Source: Paenibacillus albus (GTDB taxonomy: Bacteria > Bacillota > Bacilli > Paenibacillales > Paenibacillaceae). From it: a stretch of DNA of 64,000 nucleotides. Shown here one piece after another: positions 51,784 through 60,174 of the stretch; position 1 is the first letter of the stretch; each line of letters opens with the position of its first letter. Position numbers and translations under genes: made by a program. Below the pieces are notes generated by a model, which did not search any database, was not told the DNA's origin, and saw only the letters and a program-made list of their open reading frames with translations. The stretch covers positions 5,408,501 through 5,472,500 of the forward strand of contig NZ_CP034437.1 in NCBI RefSeq assembly GCF_003952225.1, written 5' to 3'.

Positions 51784-53313
51784 TTAATTCCGGATTAGAT
51801 AATCGAATGCGCCCAGCGCAGCTGTCGCGCCCGATCCCATCGAAATAATGATTTGCTTGAACGGGCTATTCGTGCAATCGCCTGCCGCGAATACGCCTGG
51901 AACGCTCGATGAGCCGTGGCTGTTCACCACGATTTCACCCATGCGCGTACGCTCGATATCCTCGCCTAGCCAATCTGTGTTCGGAACAAGACCGATTTGG
52001 ACGAATACGCCTTCGAGCTCGACATGCTGCTCTCCGCCGGTATCACGTTCGATGTAGGTAATTCCGTTTACTTTGTCCGTACCCGTAATTTCCTTCGTCT
52101 GAACGTTCTTATGAACCGTTACGTTAGGCAAGCTGTAAAGACGCTCTTGAAGCACGGCATCCGCCTTCAGCTCGGGAAGAAATTCGAGAACCGTAACGTG
52201 GCTGACGATACCCGCGAGGTCGATTGCAGCCTCGATACCGGAGTTGCCGCCGCCGATGACCGCTACGCGCTTGCCGATAAACAATGGGCCGTCGCAGTGC
52301 GGGCAATAAGCTACGCCTTTGTTCTTGAATTCCGCTTCGCCTGGAACGCCGACATTACGCCAACGGGCACCTGTAGACAGGATGACCGTCTTGCTGCGCA
52401 GAACTGCCCCGTTCTCAAGCTCAACCTCGATGAGCTCCTTCTTCTCGAGGCGCTTCGCCTTCTGAAGCTTCATCACATCGACATTGTATTCCTTCACATG
52501 CTCTTCGAGACTTGCCGCAAGCTTCGGACCTTCCGTGTACTTCAAGCTAATGAAGTTCTCGATGCCTACAGTGTCCATCACCTGACCGCCGAAGCGTTCA
52601 GCGACGATTCCTGTGCGAATCCCTTTACGGGCTGCATAGATCGCTGCGCTTGCGCCAGCAGGGCCGCCGCCGACAACGAGCACATCGTACGGCTCTTTGT
52701 TGAACAGCTCCGAATCGTCACGGTTCGTGTCGACCTTCGCCAGAATCTCTTCGATCGTCATACGGCCGCCTCCGAAGAATTCGCCGTTCAAGTAAACGGA
52801 TGGCACCGCCATCACTTGTCTGCTCTCGGCTTCATCTTTAAATACGGCACCGTCGATCATCGTATGCGTGATACCTGGATTGAGGACGCTCATCACGTTC
52901 AGCGCCTGCACGACATCCGGGCAGTTATGGCAGCTGAGGCTGATGAACGATTCAAAATGGTATTCGCCTTTGATCCGTTTAATCTGATCGATAATTTCCT
53001 GATCAACTTTCGGTGCCCGGCCGCTGACTTGCAGCAGCGCGAGCACGAAAGAAGTAAACTCATGGCCGAGCGGTATACCGGCGAACGCAATCCCCGTGTC
53101 TTCATTTGGACGGTTGACACTAAAGCTTGGCGTTCTCGGAAATTCCGCTTTCTCGACCTTGATCCGGGAGGTCATGCTCGTCAGTTCATCCATCAGCTCA
53201 AGAATATCTTTCGATACTTGATCATCGCCGGTTTGAACCTTGATGAGCACGTCGCCTTCCATCAAAGCAAGATACTGTTGTAATTGTGCTTTAATCTCGG
53301 GATCTAACACCAT
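51784..53313 (-). CDS. ahpF: Alkyl hydroperoxide reductase subunit F
   Basis: 509 aa. Flavoprotein that passes electrons from NADH to AhpC. The N-terminal double thioredoxin-like domain has SCHNCPD (Cys128, Cys131). FAD binding is VVGGGPAGASAA (~213-224), the redox disulfide AYCPHCDG (Cys337, Cys340) and NAD binding VIGGGNSG. ATG 53313 follows AAGGAG. It lies 12 bp downstream of ahpC in one transcript. Confidence 0.97.
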   Translation of the reverse strand: MVLDPEIKAQLQQYLALMEGDVLIKVQTGDDQVSKDILELMDELTSMTSRIKVEKAEFPRTPSFSVNRPNEDTGIAFAGIPLGHEFTSFVLALLQVSGRAPKVDQEIIDQIKRIKGEYHFESFISLSCHNCPDVVQALNVMSVLNPGITHTMIDGAVFKDEAESRQVMAVPSVYLNGEFFGGGRMTIEEILAKVDTNRDDSELFNKEPYDVLVVGGGPAGASAAIYAARKGIRTGIVAERFGGQVMDTVGIENFISLKYTEGPKLAASLEEHVKEYNVDVMKLQKAKRLEKKELIEVELENGAVLRSKTVILSTGARWRNVGVPGEAEFKNKGVAYCPHCDGPLFIGKRVAVIGGGNSGIEAAIDLAGIVSHVTVLEFLPELKADAVLQERLYSLPNVTVHKNVQTKEITGTDKVNGITYIERDTGGEQHVELEGVFVQIGLVPNTDWLGEDIERTRMGEIVVNSHGSSSVPGVFAAGDCTNSPFKQIIISMGSGATAALGAFDYLIRN

Positions 53314-53325
53314 TAGGATCGCTCC

Positions 53326-53889
53326 TTAGATTTTACCTACGAGGTCAAGACCTGGCTTAAGAGTTGCGCCGCCTTCTGTCCATTTCGCTGGGCAAACTTC
53401 ACCTGGATTGTTACGAACGTATTGTGCTGCTTTGATTTTGTTCACGAGCGTGCTTGCATCACGGCCGATGCCGCCAGCGCTGATCTCAACAGTTTGGATA
53501 ACGCCGTCTGGATCGATGATGAATGTACCGCGGTCAGCAAGACCAGCTTCTTCGATCAATACGTCGAAGTTACGGGAAATAGTGTGCGAAGGATCGCCGA
53601 TCATAATGTATTCGATTTTGCCGATTGTGTCGGAGTTGTCGTGCCATGCTTTGTGCGTGAAGTGAGTATCTGTCGATACGGAGTACACTTCAACACCAAG
53701 GGATTTCAAAGTTGCATATTGATCTTGCAGGTCGCCAAGCTCAGTTGGACATACGAATGTGAAGTCAGCTGGGTAGAAGCAAACAACGCTCCATTGACCT
53801 TTAAGGTTTTGTTCAGTTACTTCGATGAATTTTCCGCCTTGGAAAGCTTGAGCTTTAAATGGTAGTACTTCTTTTCCGATTAGAGACAT
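53326..53889 (-). CDS. ahpC: Alkyl hydroperoxide reductase subunit C (2-Cys peroxiredoxin)
   Basis: 187 aa, normal for the family. The peroxidatic Cys47 is in [10 protein letters not shown] and the resolving Cys166 in GEVCPAKW. It reduces H2O2, organic peroxides and peroxynitrite in the cytosol. AGGAGG precedes ATG 53889. A PerR-like box (53917-53931) lies in the promoter region. It might also deal with H2O2 produced by the exported oxidase, though that link is only inferred. Confidence 0.97.
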   Translation of the reverse strand: MSLIGKEVLPFKAQAFQGGKFIEVTEQNLKGQWSVVCFYPADFTFVCPTELGDLQDQYATLKSLGVEVYSVSTDTHFTHKAWHDNSDTIGKIEYIMIGDPSHTISRNFDVLIEEAGLADRGTFIIDPDGVIQTVEISAGGIGRDASTLVNKIKAAQYVRNNPGEVCPAKWTEGGATLKPGLDLVGKI

Positions 53890-53916
53890 TGATATTTCCT
53901 CCTAGAGAGTGTTTAT

Positions 53917-53931
53917 TTAAAATAATTCTAA
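53917..53931. promoter_or_regulatory. PerR-box-like site TTAAAATAATTCTAA
   Basis: Matches 12 of the 14 specified positions of the Bacillus PerR box TTATAATNATTATAA, 28 bp upstream of the ahpC start. The rest of the 53890-54199 gap shows only the repeat at 54121-54139. Confidence 0.6.
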
Positions 53932-54120
53932 ACTGATATTAATTCTCAGACGGCTTTTTGTCAAGACTTTTTCGCCTCTAACTGATAACTATTTTCAATT
54001 ACGCCGTTTCGGGACCAAAGGCCTTGTTTGCCATCTGCTAGTATTGTCCATCTCTTGTTCATTATACAAAAACTCGTTCAGCTAATGCTAGTGGACGGGC
54101 TTTTTCTGCGTTCAAAAATT

Positions 54121-54139
54121 CATTTAAGCTGCATTTAAG
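54121..54139 (+). promoter_or_regulatory. Direct repeat CATTTAAG at 11-bp spacing
   Basis: Two CATTTAAG copies at 54121 and 54132, one helical turn apart, 60-80 bp upstream of the glycosidase gene. This layout is typical of OmpR-family response-regulator sites. A similar periodic pattern occurs before the two-component genes at 61705-61740. Confidence 0.4.
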
Positions 54140-54199
54140 TTACAAGGCCTATCGTTGAGGTATCGCAAGAGCTTATGTCTTATGAGGAGTGAATGACAG

Positions 54200-55165
54200 A
54201 TGAAACCAAAGAAAAGAAAATCGCGGCGAAAGCTTATTATCGGCTTGACCCTATCCTTAACCATTGTCGGCTCTGTCCTGTATGGATTGGCGGACCGCTA
54301 TTTAATCGAGCATGTGGAAGTTATCGTTCAGCCCGTGAAAGCGAGCGGGACCGCATCCGCAGCTTCGGCATCGGCAACCGGCACAGCAGCAACCAATCAA
54401 GCTGTGGCGAAAAATGCAACGAGCGACGATTGGAATTACACCAGCGATGATATGACCATTGCGGTCAAAAAAGTGGAGACGGGATCAGGCGATGACAAAG
54501 TTACCTATTATGTCGCCGATGTGCAGGCCAAGGATGCAACACATCTGCTGACTGCCTTCGCGGACAACAAATTCGGGCGCAACATCACCGAGGACACCTC
54601 GGAGATCGCATCGTCGAATAGCGCAATTCTTGCGATAAACGGCGATTATTACGGCTTCCGCAACGATGGCGTCATCATTCGTAACGGAACTTTATACCGG
54701 AATGAGCCAGCCCGAGAGGGCTTGGCGCTCTACAGCGACGGCACGATGAAATCTTACAACGAAAAAGATGTGTCGGCAGATGAGCTGCTTGCCGCAGGCG
54801 TCACGAATACGTTCTCTTTTGGGCCCGCGCTTGTTAAGAATGGCGAAGTGAGCACGGATCTCGATAACGTGAAGATTGATTCCAATTTCGGAAATCGCTC
54901 GATCGATGGCTCCAACCCACGTACGGGCGTCGGAATGATCTCGCCTAACCATTACGTCTTCGTCGTCGTCGACGGTCGGCAAGAGGACAGCAAAGGTGTC
55001 ACACTGAACGAATTTGCTCAGCTCTTCAAAGGTTTAGGCGCAAGCGAAGCCTATAATCTCGACGGCGGCGGTTCGTCCACGATGTACTTCATGGGCCGCG
55101 TCGTTAATAGCCCGAGCAACAACGGCGAGCGCGGTGTCAGCGATATTATCTATCTCGGTGAATAA
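54200..55165 (+). CDS. Phosphodiester glycosidase (NAGPA-like) family protein, membrane-anchored
   Basis: 321 aa. A basic N-terminus and one membrane helix (~13-32) anchor it; an Ala/Ser/Thr linker follows (~47-75). The NAGPA-type domain (~100-320) carries AINGDYYGFRNDG, GVGMISPNHYVFVVVDGRQ and NLDGGGSSTM. This family removes sugar phosphodiester caps and is often linked to exopolysaccharide or wall polymers. ATG 54200 is preceded by GAGGAG. 14 bp upstream of a glycosyltransferase gene, so the pair likely builds or trims a surface glycan. Confidence 0.9.
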   Translation: MKPKKRKSRRKLIIGLTLSLTIVGSVLYGLADRYLIEHVEVIVQPVKASGTASAASASATGTAATNQAVAKNATSDDWNYTSDDMTIAVKKVETGSGDDKVTYYVADVQAKDATHLLTAFADNKFGRNITEDTSEIASSNSAILAINGDYYGFRNDGVIIRNGTLYRNEPAREGLALYSDGTMKSYNEKDVSADELLAAGVTNTFSFGPALVKNGEVSTDLDNVKIDSNFGNRSIDGSNPRTGVGMISPNHYVFVVVDGRQEDSKGVTLNEFAQLFKGLGASEAYNLDGGGSSTMYFMGRVVNSPSNNGERGVSDIIYLGE

Positions 55166-55179
55166 GGAGGACGAACATA

Positions 55180-56247
55180 ATGACTGTATTAATTCCAGCG
55201 TATGAACCTGACCATCGCTTGCTTGAGTTAATTGCTAATCTACAGAGGGTGGATAGCAAGATGCATATCGTCGTTGTCGATGACGGCAGCGGCGAAGGAT
55301 ATCGCGATCTCTTTAACATAGCTGGTGCAGCCGGATGCACCGTGCTCATCCATCCGACCAATCAAGGAAAGGGACTGGCGCTTAAGACGGGCTTCCGCCA
55401 CTTGATTGAGATCGGCTCTACGGAAGGCGTCGTCTGCGCAGACAGCGACGGGCAGCATCTGCCTTCTGATATTATGCGAATTATTGCAGCTGTGGACGAG
55501 AATCCGAATGAGCTCGTACTTGGCTGCAGATATTTTACAGGCAAAGTCCCGTTCCGCAGCCGTTTCGGCAATAGCGCTACCCGGATGGTGTACACGCTGA
55601 CGACTGGACGCCGCATCCAGGATACGCAGACCGGCTTGCGCGGATTCTCCGCATCCATGCTGAATTGGCTATGCCAAATTCCAGGGGAGCGCTTCGAATA
55701 TGAGATGAACATGCTGCTCGCAGCACAGGAGGAGGGCATCCGGATGTATGAGGTGCCGATTGACACGATCTATCTAGAGCAAAATAAATCATCGCACTTC
55801 CGCCCCGTTGCCGACTCGGTTAAGGTGTATGCGCCAATTGTGAAGTTTTGCTCCTCCTCTCTCCTGTCTGCACTGCTCGACTTCGCGCTTCTCTTCCTGC
55901 TTCAACTCGCTACAGGTAGTCTTCTAGTCTCAGTAGCAGGCGCAAGAGTAGGCAGCTCGGTCGTCAATTATTCGATGAACCGGCGCTTTGTCTTTAATAA
56001 GAAGCAGAAGCCATCTGTTCTCTCTTCGGCGCCAAAATATTTTGCGCTCGTCGTACTCATCTTGATGTTCAATTATGGCTTCATGTACCTCTACAATGAA
56101 AGCTTCGGCCTTCCCTTGATTGTTGCGAAGCTGCTTACCGAAGGAACCTTGTTCGTATTCAGCTTCTGGACGCAGCGGCAATTCGTCTTCCGGGCGGAGC
56201 GCCTTCCGCGATCGCATTCAAGCCGCGTAAGTAAACACGCTTCTTAA
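55180..56247 (+). CDS. Family 2 glycosyltransferase fused to GtrA-like membrane domain
   Basis: 355 aa. The N-terminal GT-A domain (~1-215) has IPAYEPDHRLLELI, VVDDGSG and the DxD-like CADSDGQH (~86-93). The C-terminal GtrA domain (~222-340) has four membrane helices, ending FSFWTQRQFVFR. Such DPM1-GtrA fusions transfer a sugar to polyprenol phosphate and help flip it. AAGGAGG precedes ATG 55180. Cotranscribed with the NAGPA-like gene; terminator at 56256-56296. Confidence 0.92.
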   Translation: MTVLIPAYEPDHRLLELIANLQRVDSKMHIVVVDDGSGEGYRDLFNIAGAAGCTVLIHPTNQGKGLALKTGFRHLIEIGSTEGVVCADSDGQHLPSDIMRIIAAVDENPNELVLGCRYFTGKVPFRSRFGNSATRMVYTLTTGRRIQDTQTGLRGFSASMLNWLCQIPGERFEYEMNMLLAAQEEGIRMYEVPIDTIYLEQNKSSHFRPVADSVKVYAPIVKFCSSSLLSALLDFALLFLLQLATGSLLVSVAGARVGSSVVNYSMNRRFVFNKKQKPSVLSSAPKYFALVVLILMFNYGFMYLYNESFGLPLIVAKLLTEGTLFVFSFWTQRQFVFRAERLPRSHSSRVSKHAS

Positions 56248-56255
56248 TTTATTGT

Positions 56256-56296
56256 AAGCGCCAGCTCGCATTTCATGATGCGCTGCTGGCGTTTTA
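56256..56296 (+). terminator. Terminator of the NAGPA-GT2 operon
   Basis: CGCCAGC / GCTGGCG stem with an inner CGCAT / ATGCG pair, then TTTTATTG on the plus strand. Confidence 0.85.
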
Positions 56297-56361
56297 TTGA
56301 TTTTTCGCAGTAACTTGACTTTATGGCTCTAGTCGAATACATTTGTATACATAATCAATTC

Positions 56362-56377
56362 GTATACATATGTATAC
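56362..56377. promoter_or_regulatory. Perfect 16-bp palindrome GTATACATATGTATAC
   Basis: Lies 20 bp upstream of the nitroreductase start, with another TGTATACA at 56344-56351. A likely repressor site; no regulator gene is adjacent. Confidence 0.6.
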
Positions 56378-56396
56378 ACGAATATAAGGAATGGGG

Positions 56397-56912
56397 ATGT
56401 TGACGAAAATGTCTATTACGAACACGACAAGTGTCATTGAAGCGATACGGACACGACGCACGATCAAGTCGTTCAAGCCGGATCCAATTAGCGAGACTGA
56501 CTTGAACGCCTGGCTGGAAGCGGCAAGCTACGCGCCGAACCATCGATTCAACGAGCCTTGGGAGGTTCTGGTGATCGGGCCGGAAACAAGAGCGAAGTTA
56601 AACCACAAAACGAATTTCGGCAATGCGCCAATCTTGCTTGCAGTTCTGTCTAAGCCTGGCGCTACACCGTTCGAGCGCGACGAGAACATCATGGCAGTCT
56701 CCTGCTTCATTCAGAACTTCTTGCTTGCAGCTCACGAAGCAGGGGCAGGCGCATACTGGGCCTCACTCGGCTCGCAGCCGCAGAATCGGGCTATCCTTAA
56801 CGTTCAAGAAGGATTCGATGTTGTCGGCGTCTTCGGCATTGGTTATCCCGCAGAAGAGCCAGCCGCAAGACCAAGAGCACCGATTGCCTCCAAAATGACT
56901 CATCTATCTTAA
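56397..56912 (+). CDS. Nitroreductase family protein
   Basis: A 171-aa FMN-dependent nitroreductase, YdjA-like. The N-terminus carries IRTRRTIKSFKPDPI (basic FMN contacts), then YAPNHRFNEPWEVLVI and NILNV-type helices to GVFGIGYPAEEPAARPR. ATG 56397 is six bases after AAGGA; ATGs at 56391 and 56409 are possible. Reduces nitro compounds, quinones or flavins with NAD(P)H in the cytosol. Single-gene transcript with its own palindrome and terminator. Confidence 0.9.
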   Translation: MLTKMSITNTTSVIEAIRTRRTIKSFKPDPISETDLNAWLEAASYAPNHRFNEPWEVLVIGPETRAKLNHKTNFGNAPILLAVLSKPGATPFERDENIMAVSCFIQNFLLAAHEAGAGAYWASLGSQPQNRAILNVQEGFDVVGVFGIGYPAEEPAARPRAPIASKMTHLS

Positions 56913-56938
56913 TCTAAGATGTCACCATAGTACACGAA

Positions 56939-56975
56939 TAAGCTTAGAGTCCATGAGGGCTCTAAGCTTTTTTAC
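56939..56975 (+). terminator. Terminator of the nitroreductase gene
   Basis: AGCTTAGAG / CTCTAAGCT stem with a 10-nt loop, then TTTTT on the plus strand. Confidence 0.85.
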
Positions 56976-57070
56976 TTTGGCGTCGGCTGCCGGTTGATGA
57001 GGGCGATCAAGCTTACATTGGCGAGTACTGCAAGTTCACGGCCCTCATTGCATGTATACGCCTGCTTCTC

Positions 57071-57310
57071 ACTCGAAATTCGGCTATCCAACCTCGCAAC
57101 TGTGTCTGCTTGTTAAAACTAACTGGCTCACTCATGTTTCAGCCCCCTACGCCCTCCCCTCAAAATTCGGACTCCGACCTTTCAGTTGCGTCTGCTTGTC
57201 AAAACTAACTAGCTCATTCATTTTCACCCCCACCTACCTCCTCCACTCGATATTCGGATCTCCAACCGCGTAACCGTGTCGGCATATCAAAACTACCTAG
57301 CTCACTCAGA
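57071..57310. repeat. Tandem 87-bp repeat, three units
   Basis: Units at 57071, 57158 and 57245, exactly 87 bp apart, share ACTCGAAATTCGG-type starts, GTGTCTGCTTGTCAAAACTAACTAG and CTCACTCATTTTCA. A perfect small hairpin (GTGTCGCG-GTT-CGCGACAC, 57315-57333) follows. No supported gene lies in 56913-57973. Confidence 0.75.
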
Positions 57311-57363
57311 TAAAGTGTCGCGGTTCGCGACACGTTGTCTGTTTCCAGAGCAGCACTGCTCAC

Positions 57364-57545
57364 TGAGAGAACCTATTTGTGCTCTCGGCGTTCAATCTCG
57401 CTTACTGGTGAGTGAACGTATGTGTTCTCTCGGCAGTCTTTTCATACAAGTCGCGACCATTTCGCACTCCGTGAGCACGTATATGTTCGCTCAGCACCCT
57501 TTCCCCGTGATTTCATGTGCGAGAGAACGTATGTGTTCTCTCAGC
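57364..57545. repeat. Cluster of GAGAGAAC-type hairpins, four copies
   Basis: Copies at about 57364, 57409, 57472 and 57521, such as GAGAGAACGTATGTGTTCTC, are spaced 45-63 bp apart. They appear to be diverged relatives of the GAGAG hairpins that follow. Confidence 0.65.
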
Positions 57546-57581
57546 TTCTAGCTAACCATCCCCCGCGACTACACCTTCACA

Positions 57582-57924
57582 CTGAGAGAGGTTATTCCCT
57601 CTCTCAACTAACGATTGATTGCCGCTTTTCTAGCTCCCGAGAGCGGCTTTCCCCTCTCTCACCTCATGCTTACCCGCCTGCACCGCCGTTTCCGCACACA
57701 GAGAGAGGATATTCCCTCTCTCAGCTCGCGATTACCGCTTTCCTAGCCCTCGAGAGCGGCTTTCCCCTCTCTCACCTCAAGCTTACCCGCCTGCACCGCC
57801 GTTTCCGCACACTGAGAGAGGATATTCCCTCTCTCAGCTCGCGATCACTGCTTTTCTAGCCATCGAGAGCGGCTTTTCCCTCACTCACCTCAAGCTTCCC
57901 CGCCCGCGCCGCTCTCTCGCACAA
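57582..57924. repeat. Tandem array of ~113-117-bp units with two GAGAG hairpins each
   Basis: Units begin at 57582, 57699 and 57812. Each has GAGAGAGG-N6-CCTCTCTC, a CTTTYCTAGCC spacer, GAGAGCGGCTTTCCCCTCTC and a CACCGCCGTTTCCGCACA tail. The first hairpin type closely resembles those in the 39747-40161 array. Confidence 0.8.
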
Positions 57925-57960
57925 CAAAAAAGCCATTTCCCCTACTCGGGGAAATGGCTT
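57925..57960. terminator. Terminator of the surface-lipoprotein operon
   Basis: AAGCCATTTCCCC / GGGGAAATGGCTT perfect stem with a 5-nt loop; six T on the minus strand right after the stop at 57974. Confidence 0.9.
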
Positions 57961-57973
57961 CTTCTTTCCTGCC

Positions 57974-60157
57974 TCAGGCAGCCGAACCGTCGCCTGCCGC
58001 ATCACTCGTGCCGCCACTTGACGCTTCAGGCGGCGCTGCCGGCGCACCTTGGCCGCCTTGTCCGTCTGGCGCTCCTTGCCCATCCGGCCGGCCTTGACCG
58101 TCCGGTCCGCCTTTGCCGCCGCGGCCGCCGCCTCCGCCACCGCCACCGGGACCGCCGCCGAAACCAGTATTGGCCGTGGTCACTCCGGACCCGTTCACAT
58201 AGGTGACTTTGTCGCCCATCTCGAACGTGACCACCTTGGTGCTGCCGCTAACCGAACTGCTATCGTACAGTCCATCAGTCGCTGTACCGCTAGCTGTGCC
58301 GCCAGTCGATATCGTGTACGACTCGCCGCTCTTCAGGTCAGGCGAAGAGATGACGATGCTTCTGAACGCCTTCGATGGCTGGAATGCAGCAATGGCTGCG
58401 CCGTTGCTATCCGTCAACGTTACTACCGTGCCCACTTCGAGCGTACTCGGGAACGTCATCATGACCCCAAGCTGCGAAGAGGTATCCGATGGCGCCTGCG
58501 CCATGCCGGCACTGCCCGCTGCAATCAGCTTGCCGCCTGATTGTACGAAGGTACCATTAAAATCAAGCGGACCATTATTGTCCTCCGTCGGGCCGTTCAC
58601 GACAACCGTACCTCCTGTCATAGTCACATTACCGTTGGAATCGAGGCCATCGCCTGCCGCATCGACGTATAGGTAACCGCCGCTTATGGTCAGCATGCCG
58701 TCAGTCGGGCTGAACATATCTCCGCCGCCACCGCCGGAGCTGTCGTTGCCGCCGCCCACATTTACGCCGTCATCGCTTGCGGTCACATGGACATTGCCGC
58801 CGGTGATCGTAATATCCGCGCCTTCAATTCCTTCATAGCTCTTCGTGATATCCACCGTTCCATCTGTAATCGATGTTACGCCATCTGCATGCAAACCATC
58901 GTCTCCGGATGCAATTTGATAGTCGCCGCCCGCAAATACAACATTGCCATTGCTATGGATGGCATCGTCAGCCGCATCAATCTCGAAGGTGCCTCCAGCA
59001 ATCGCCACATGAATGGCCGCCTTCAATCCCTTCGTGCTGCTAGAATCAGCTGCCGTCCCAGCTGCTGCATTATCTTTTGCGTCTGTATCCGACTTCGTAT
59101 CTGCCGCGGCATCTGTATCTGCACCCGGCTGTTTCTGACCAAAACCGCCGCGCATCCGGTCGTCCTCATGCACCTTCGTAGAAGCTGCGCTGCCGCCGCC
59201 AGACACCAGATTGAACTGTCCGTCGCTAATTAGAATCGAAGTTGCCGCCTGGATGCCGTCTTTCGCGGACTTGATGTTGAATGTTCCGCCTGCAATGGCA
59301 ATATAGCCCTTGTCCTTATCTTCCGCGTCATTCGTTGACTTCATACCGTCTCCGCCAGCATCTACTGTAATCGTCGAGCCTTCCTTCACGGCTAACAAGT
59401 CACGGCCAACAATGCCGTCGTCTGCCGCTTTCACTTCGAATGTACCACTCATGAACTTCAGATCATCTTTGCTCGTAATCCCGTCTTTTGCAAGGCCTTG
59501 AACACTGAGCTTACCGGTTCCGTTGAATGTCAAATCGCCTTTGCTGTAAATGACCGCAGTCGGCGCTTCCTCTGAAGTATCTGAATAGGTCGCACCATCT
59601 GTAACGCGATTGTCTGTGCCCTCCTGAAGCGTCACAATCGTTTTCTCCGCTTCCTTCACTTGGATCGCCGGGCCTTCATTGTTCGTAATCTGCGCCCCGT
59701 TCAGGACAAGATGAACAATGGCATCCTCCGGCGCGTCCACGATCAGCTGCCCAGCCGACACTAAACCGCTCACAACATAAGTACCCGCTTCCTTAATCGT
59801 CACGATGCCGCCATCGGCGCTCGCTCCAGATCCGCTGACACTTGCACCTGCACCGCTATACGCAATCGCCGTCGAGCTGTCCACGCTCCAGTCGGTAAGC
59901 GCATCGTTCTCGTCAAAGCCTGCCAGCTTACTCACATCCTGGCTAGCCAGCTTAATGGCGGCGGCAGACGATTCCGCCCGCTGCGCCGCGGATGCCGAGA
60001 CCGAAGCTGAAGCCGTCTCGACGACTCCACCACCGCTGTCAGCAGCCACATTCGCGCTCGCTGTATCCACATTCGTGTCATTCGAGCTGCACCCCGCAGC
60101 AAGCAGCGCACTAAATAACAGAATCGAAATCATTTTAGGACTGTTTAATCGCTTCAT
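57974..60157 (-). CDS. Carbohydrate-binding domain lipoprotein (Cthe_2159-like)
   Basis: 727 aa. The signal ends in LLAAGC (Cys23). A Ser/Ala-rich stretch precedes repeated parallel-beta-helix turns (~100-640) marked by recurring DGI, DDGV and DAAGDGL turns (IKSAKDGIQA, VTASDDGVNVG, VDAAGDGLDSNG). This is typical of the cellulose- and pectin-binding Cthe_2159 fold, which uses Ca2+. An acidic insert lies at ~335-375 and the tail is very Gly/Pro-rich. GAGAGG precedes ATG 60157. Cotranscribed with DUF4956 and VTC-domain genes. Probably displayed on the cell surface. Confidence 0.88.
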   Translation of the reverse strand: MKRLNSPKMISILLFSALLAAGCSSNDTNVDTASANVAADSGGGVVETASASVSASAAQRAESSAAAIKLASQDVSKLAGFDENDALTDWSVDSSTAIAYSGAGASVSGSGASADGGIVTIKEAGTYVVSGLVSAGQLIVDAPEDAIVHLVLNGAQITNNEGPAIQVKEAEKTIVTLQEGTDNRVTDGATYSDTSEEAPTAVIYSKGDLTFNGTGKLSVQGLAKDGITSKDDLKFMSGTFEVKAADDGIVGRDLLAVKEGSTITVDAGGDGMKSTNDAEDKDKGYIAIAGGTFNIKSAKDGIQAATSILISDGQFNLVSGGGSAASTKVHEDDRMRGGFGQKQPGADTDAAADTKSDTDAKDNAAAGTAADSSSTKGLKAAIHVAIAGGTFEIDAADDAIHSNGNVVFAGGDYQIASGDDGLHADGVTSITDGTVDITKSYEGIEGADITITGGNVHVTASDDGVNVGGGNDSSGGGGGDMFSPTDGMLTISGGYLYVDAAGDGLDSNGNVTMTGGTVVVNGPTEDNNGPLDFNGTFVQSGGKLIAAGSAGMAQAPSDTSSQLGVMMTFPSTLEVGTVVTLTDSNGAAIAAFQPSKAFRSIVISSPDLKSGESYTISTGGTASGTATDGLYDSSSVSGSTKVVTFEMGDKVTYVNGSGVTTANTGFGGGPGGGGGGGGRGGKGGPDGQGRPDGQGAPDGQGGQGAPAAPPEASSGGTSDAAGDGSAA

Positions 60158-60174
60158 TTGGTATCAACCTCTCA

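Noticed and set aside
51997..53283. 428-codon open frame antisense to ahpF
   Set aside because: Shadow of a strongly supported gene; no family features.
57276..57859. Plus-strand open frames in the 57-kb repeats (for example 57422-57859)
   Set aside because: They translate repeats, have no ribosome binding site and no recognisable protein.
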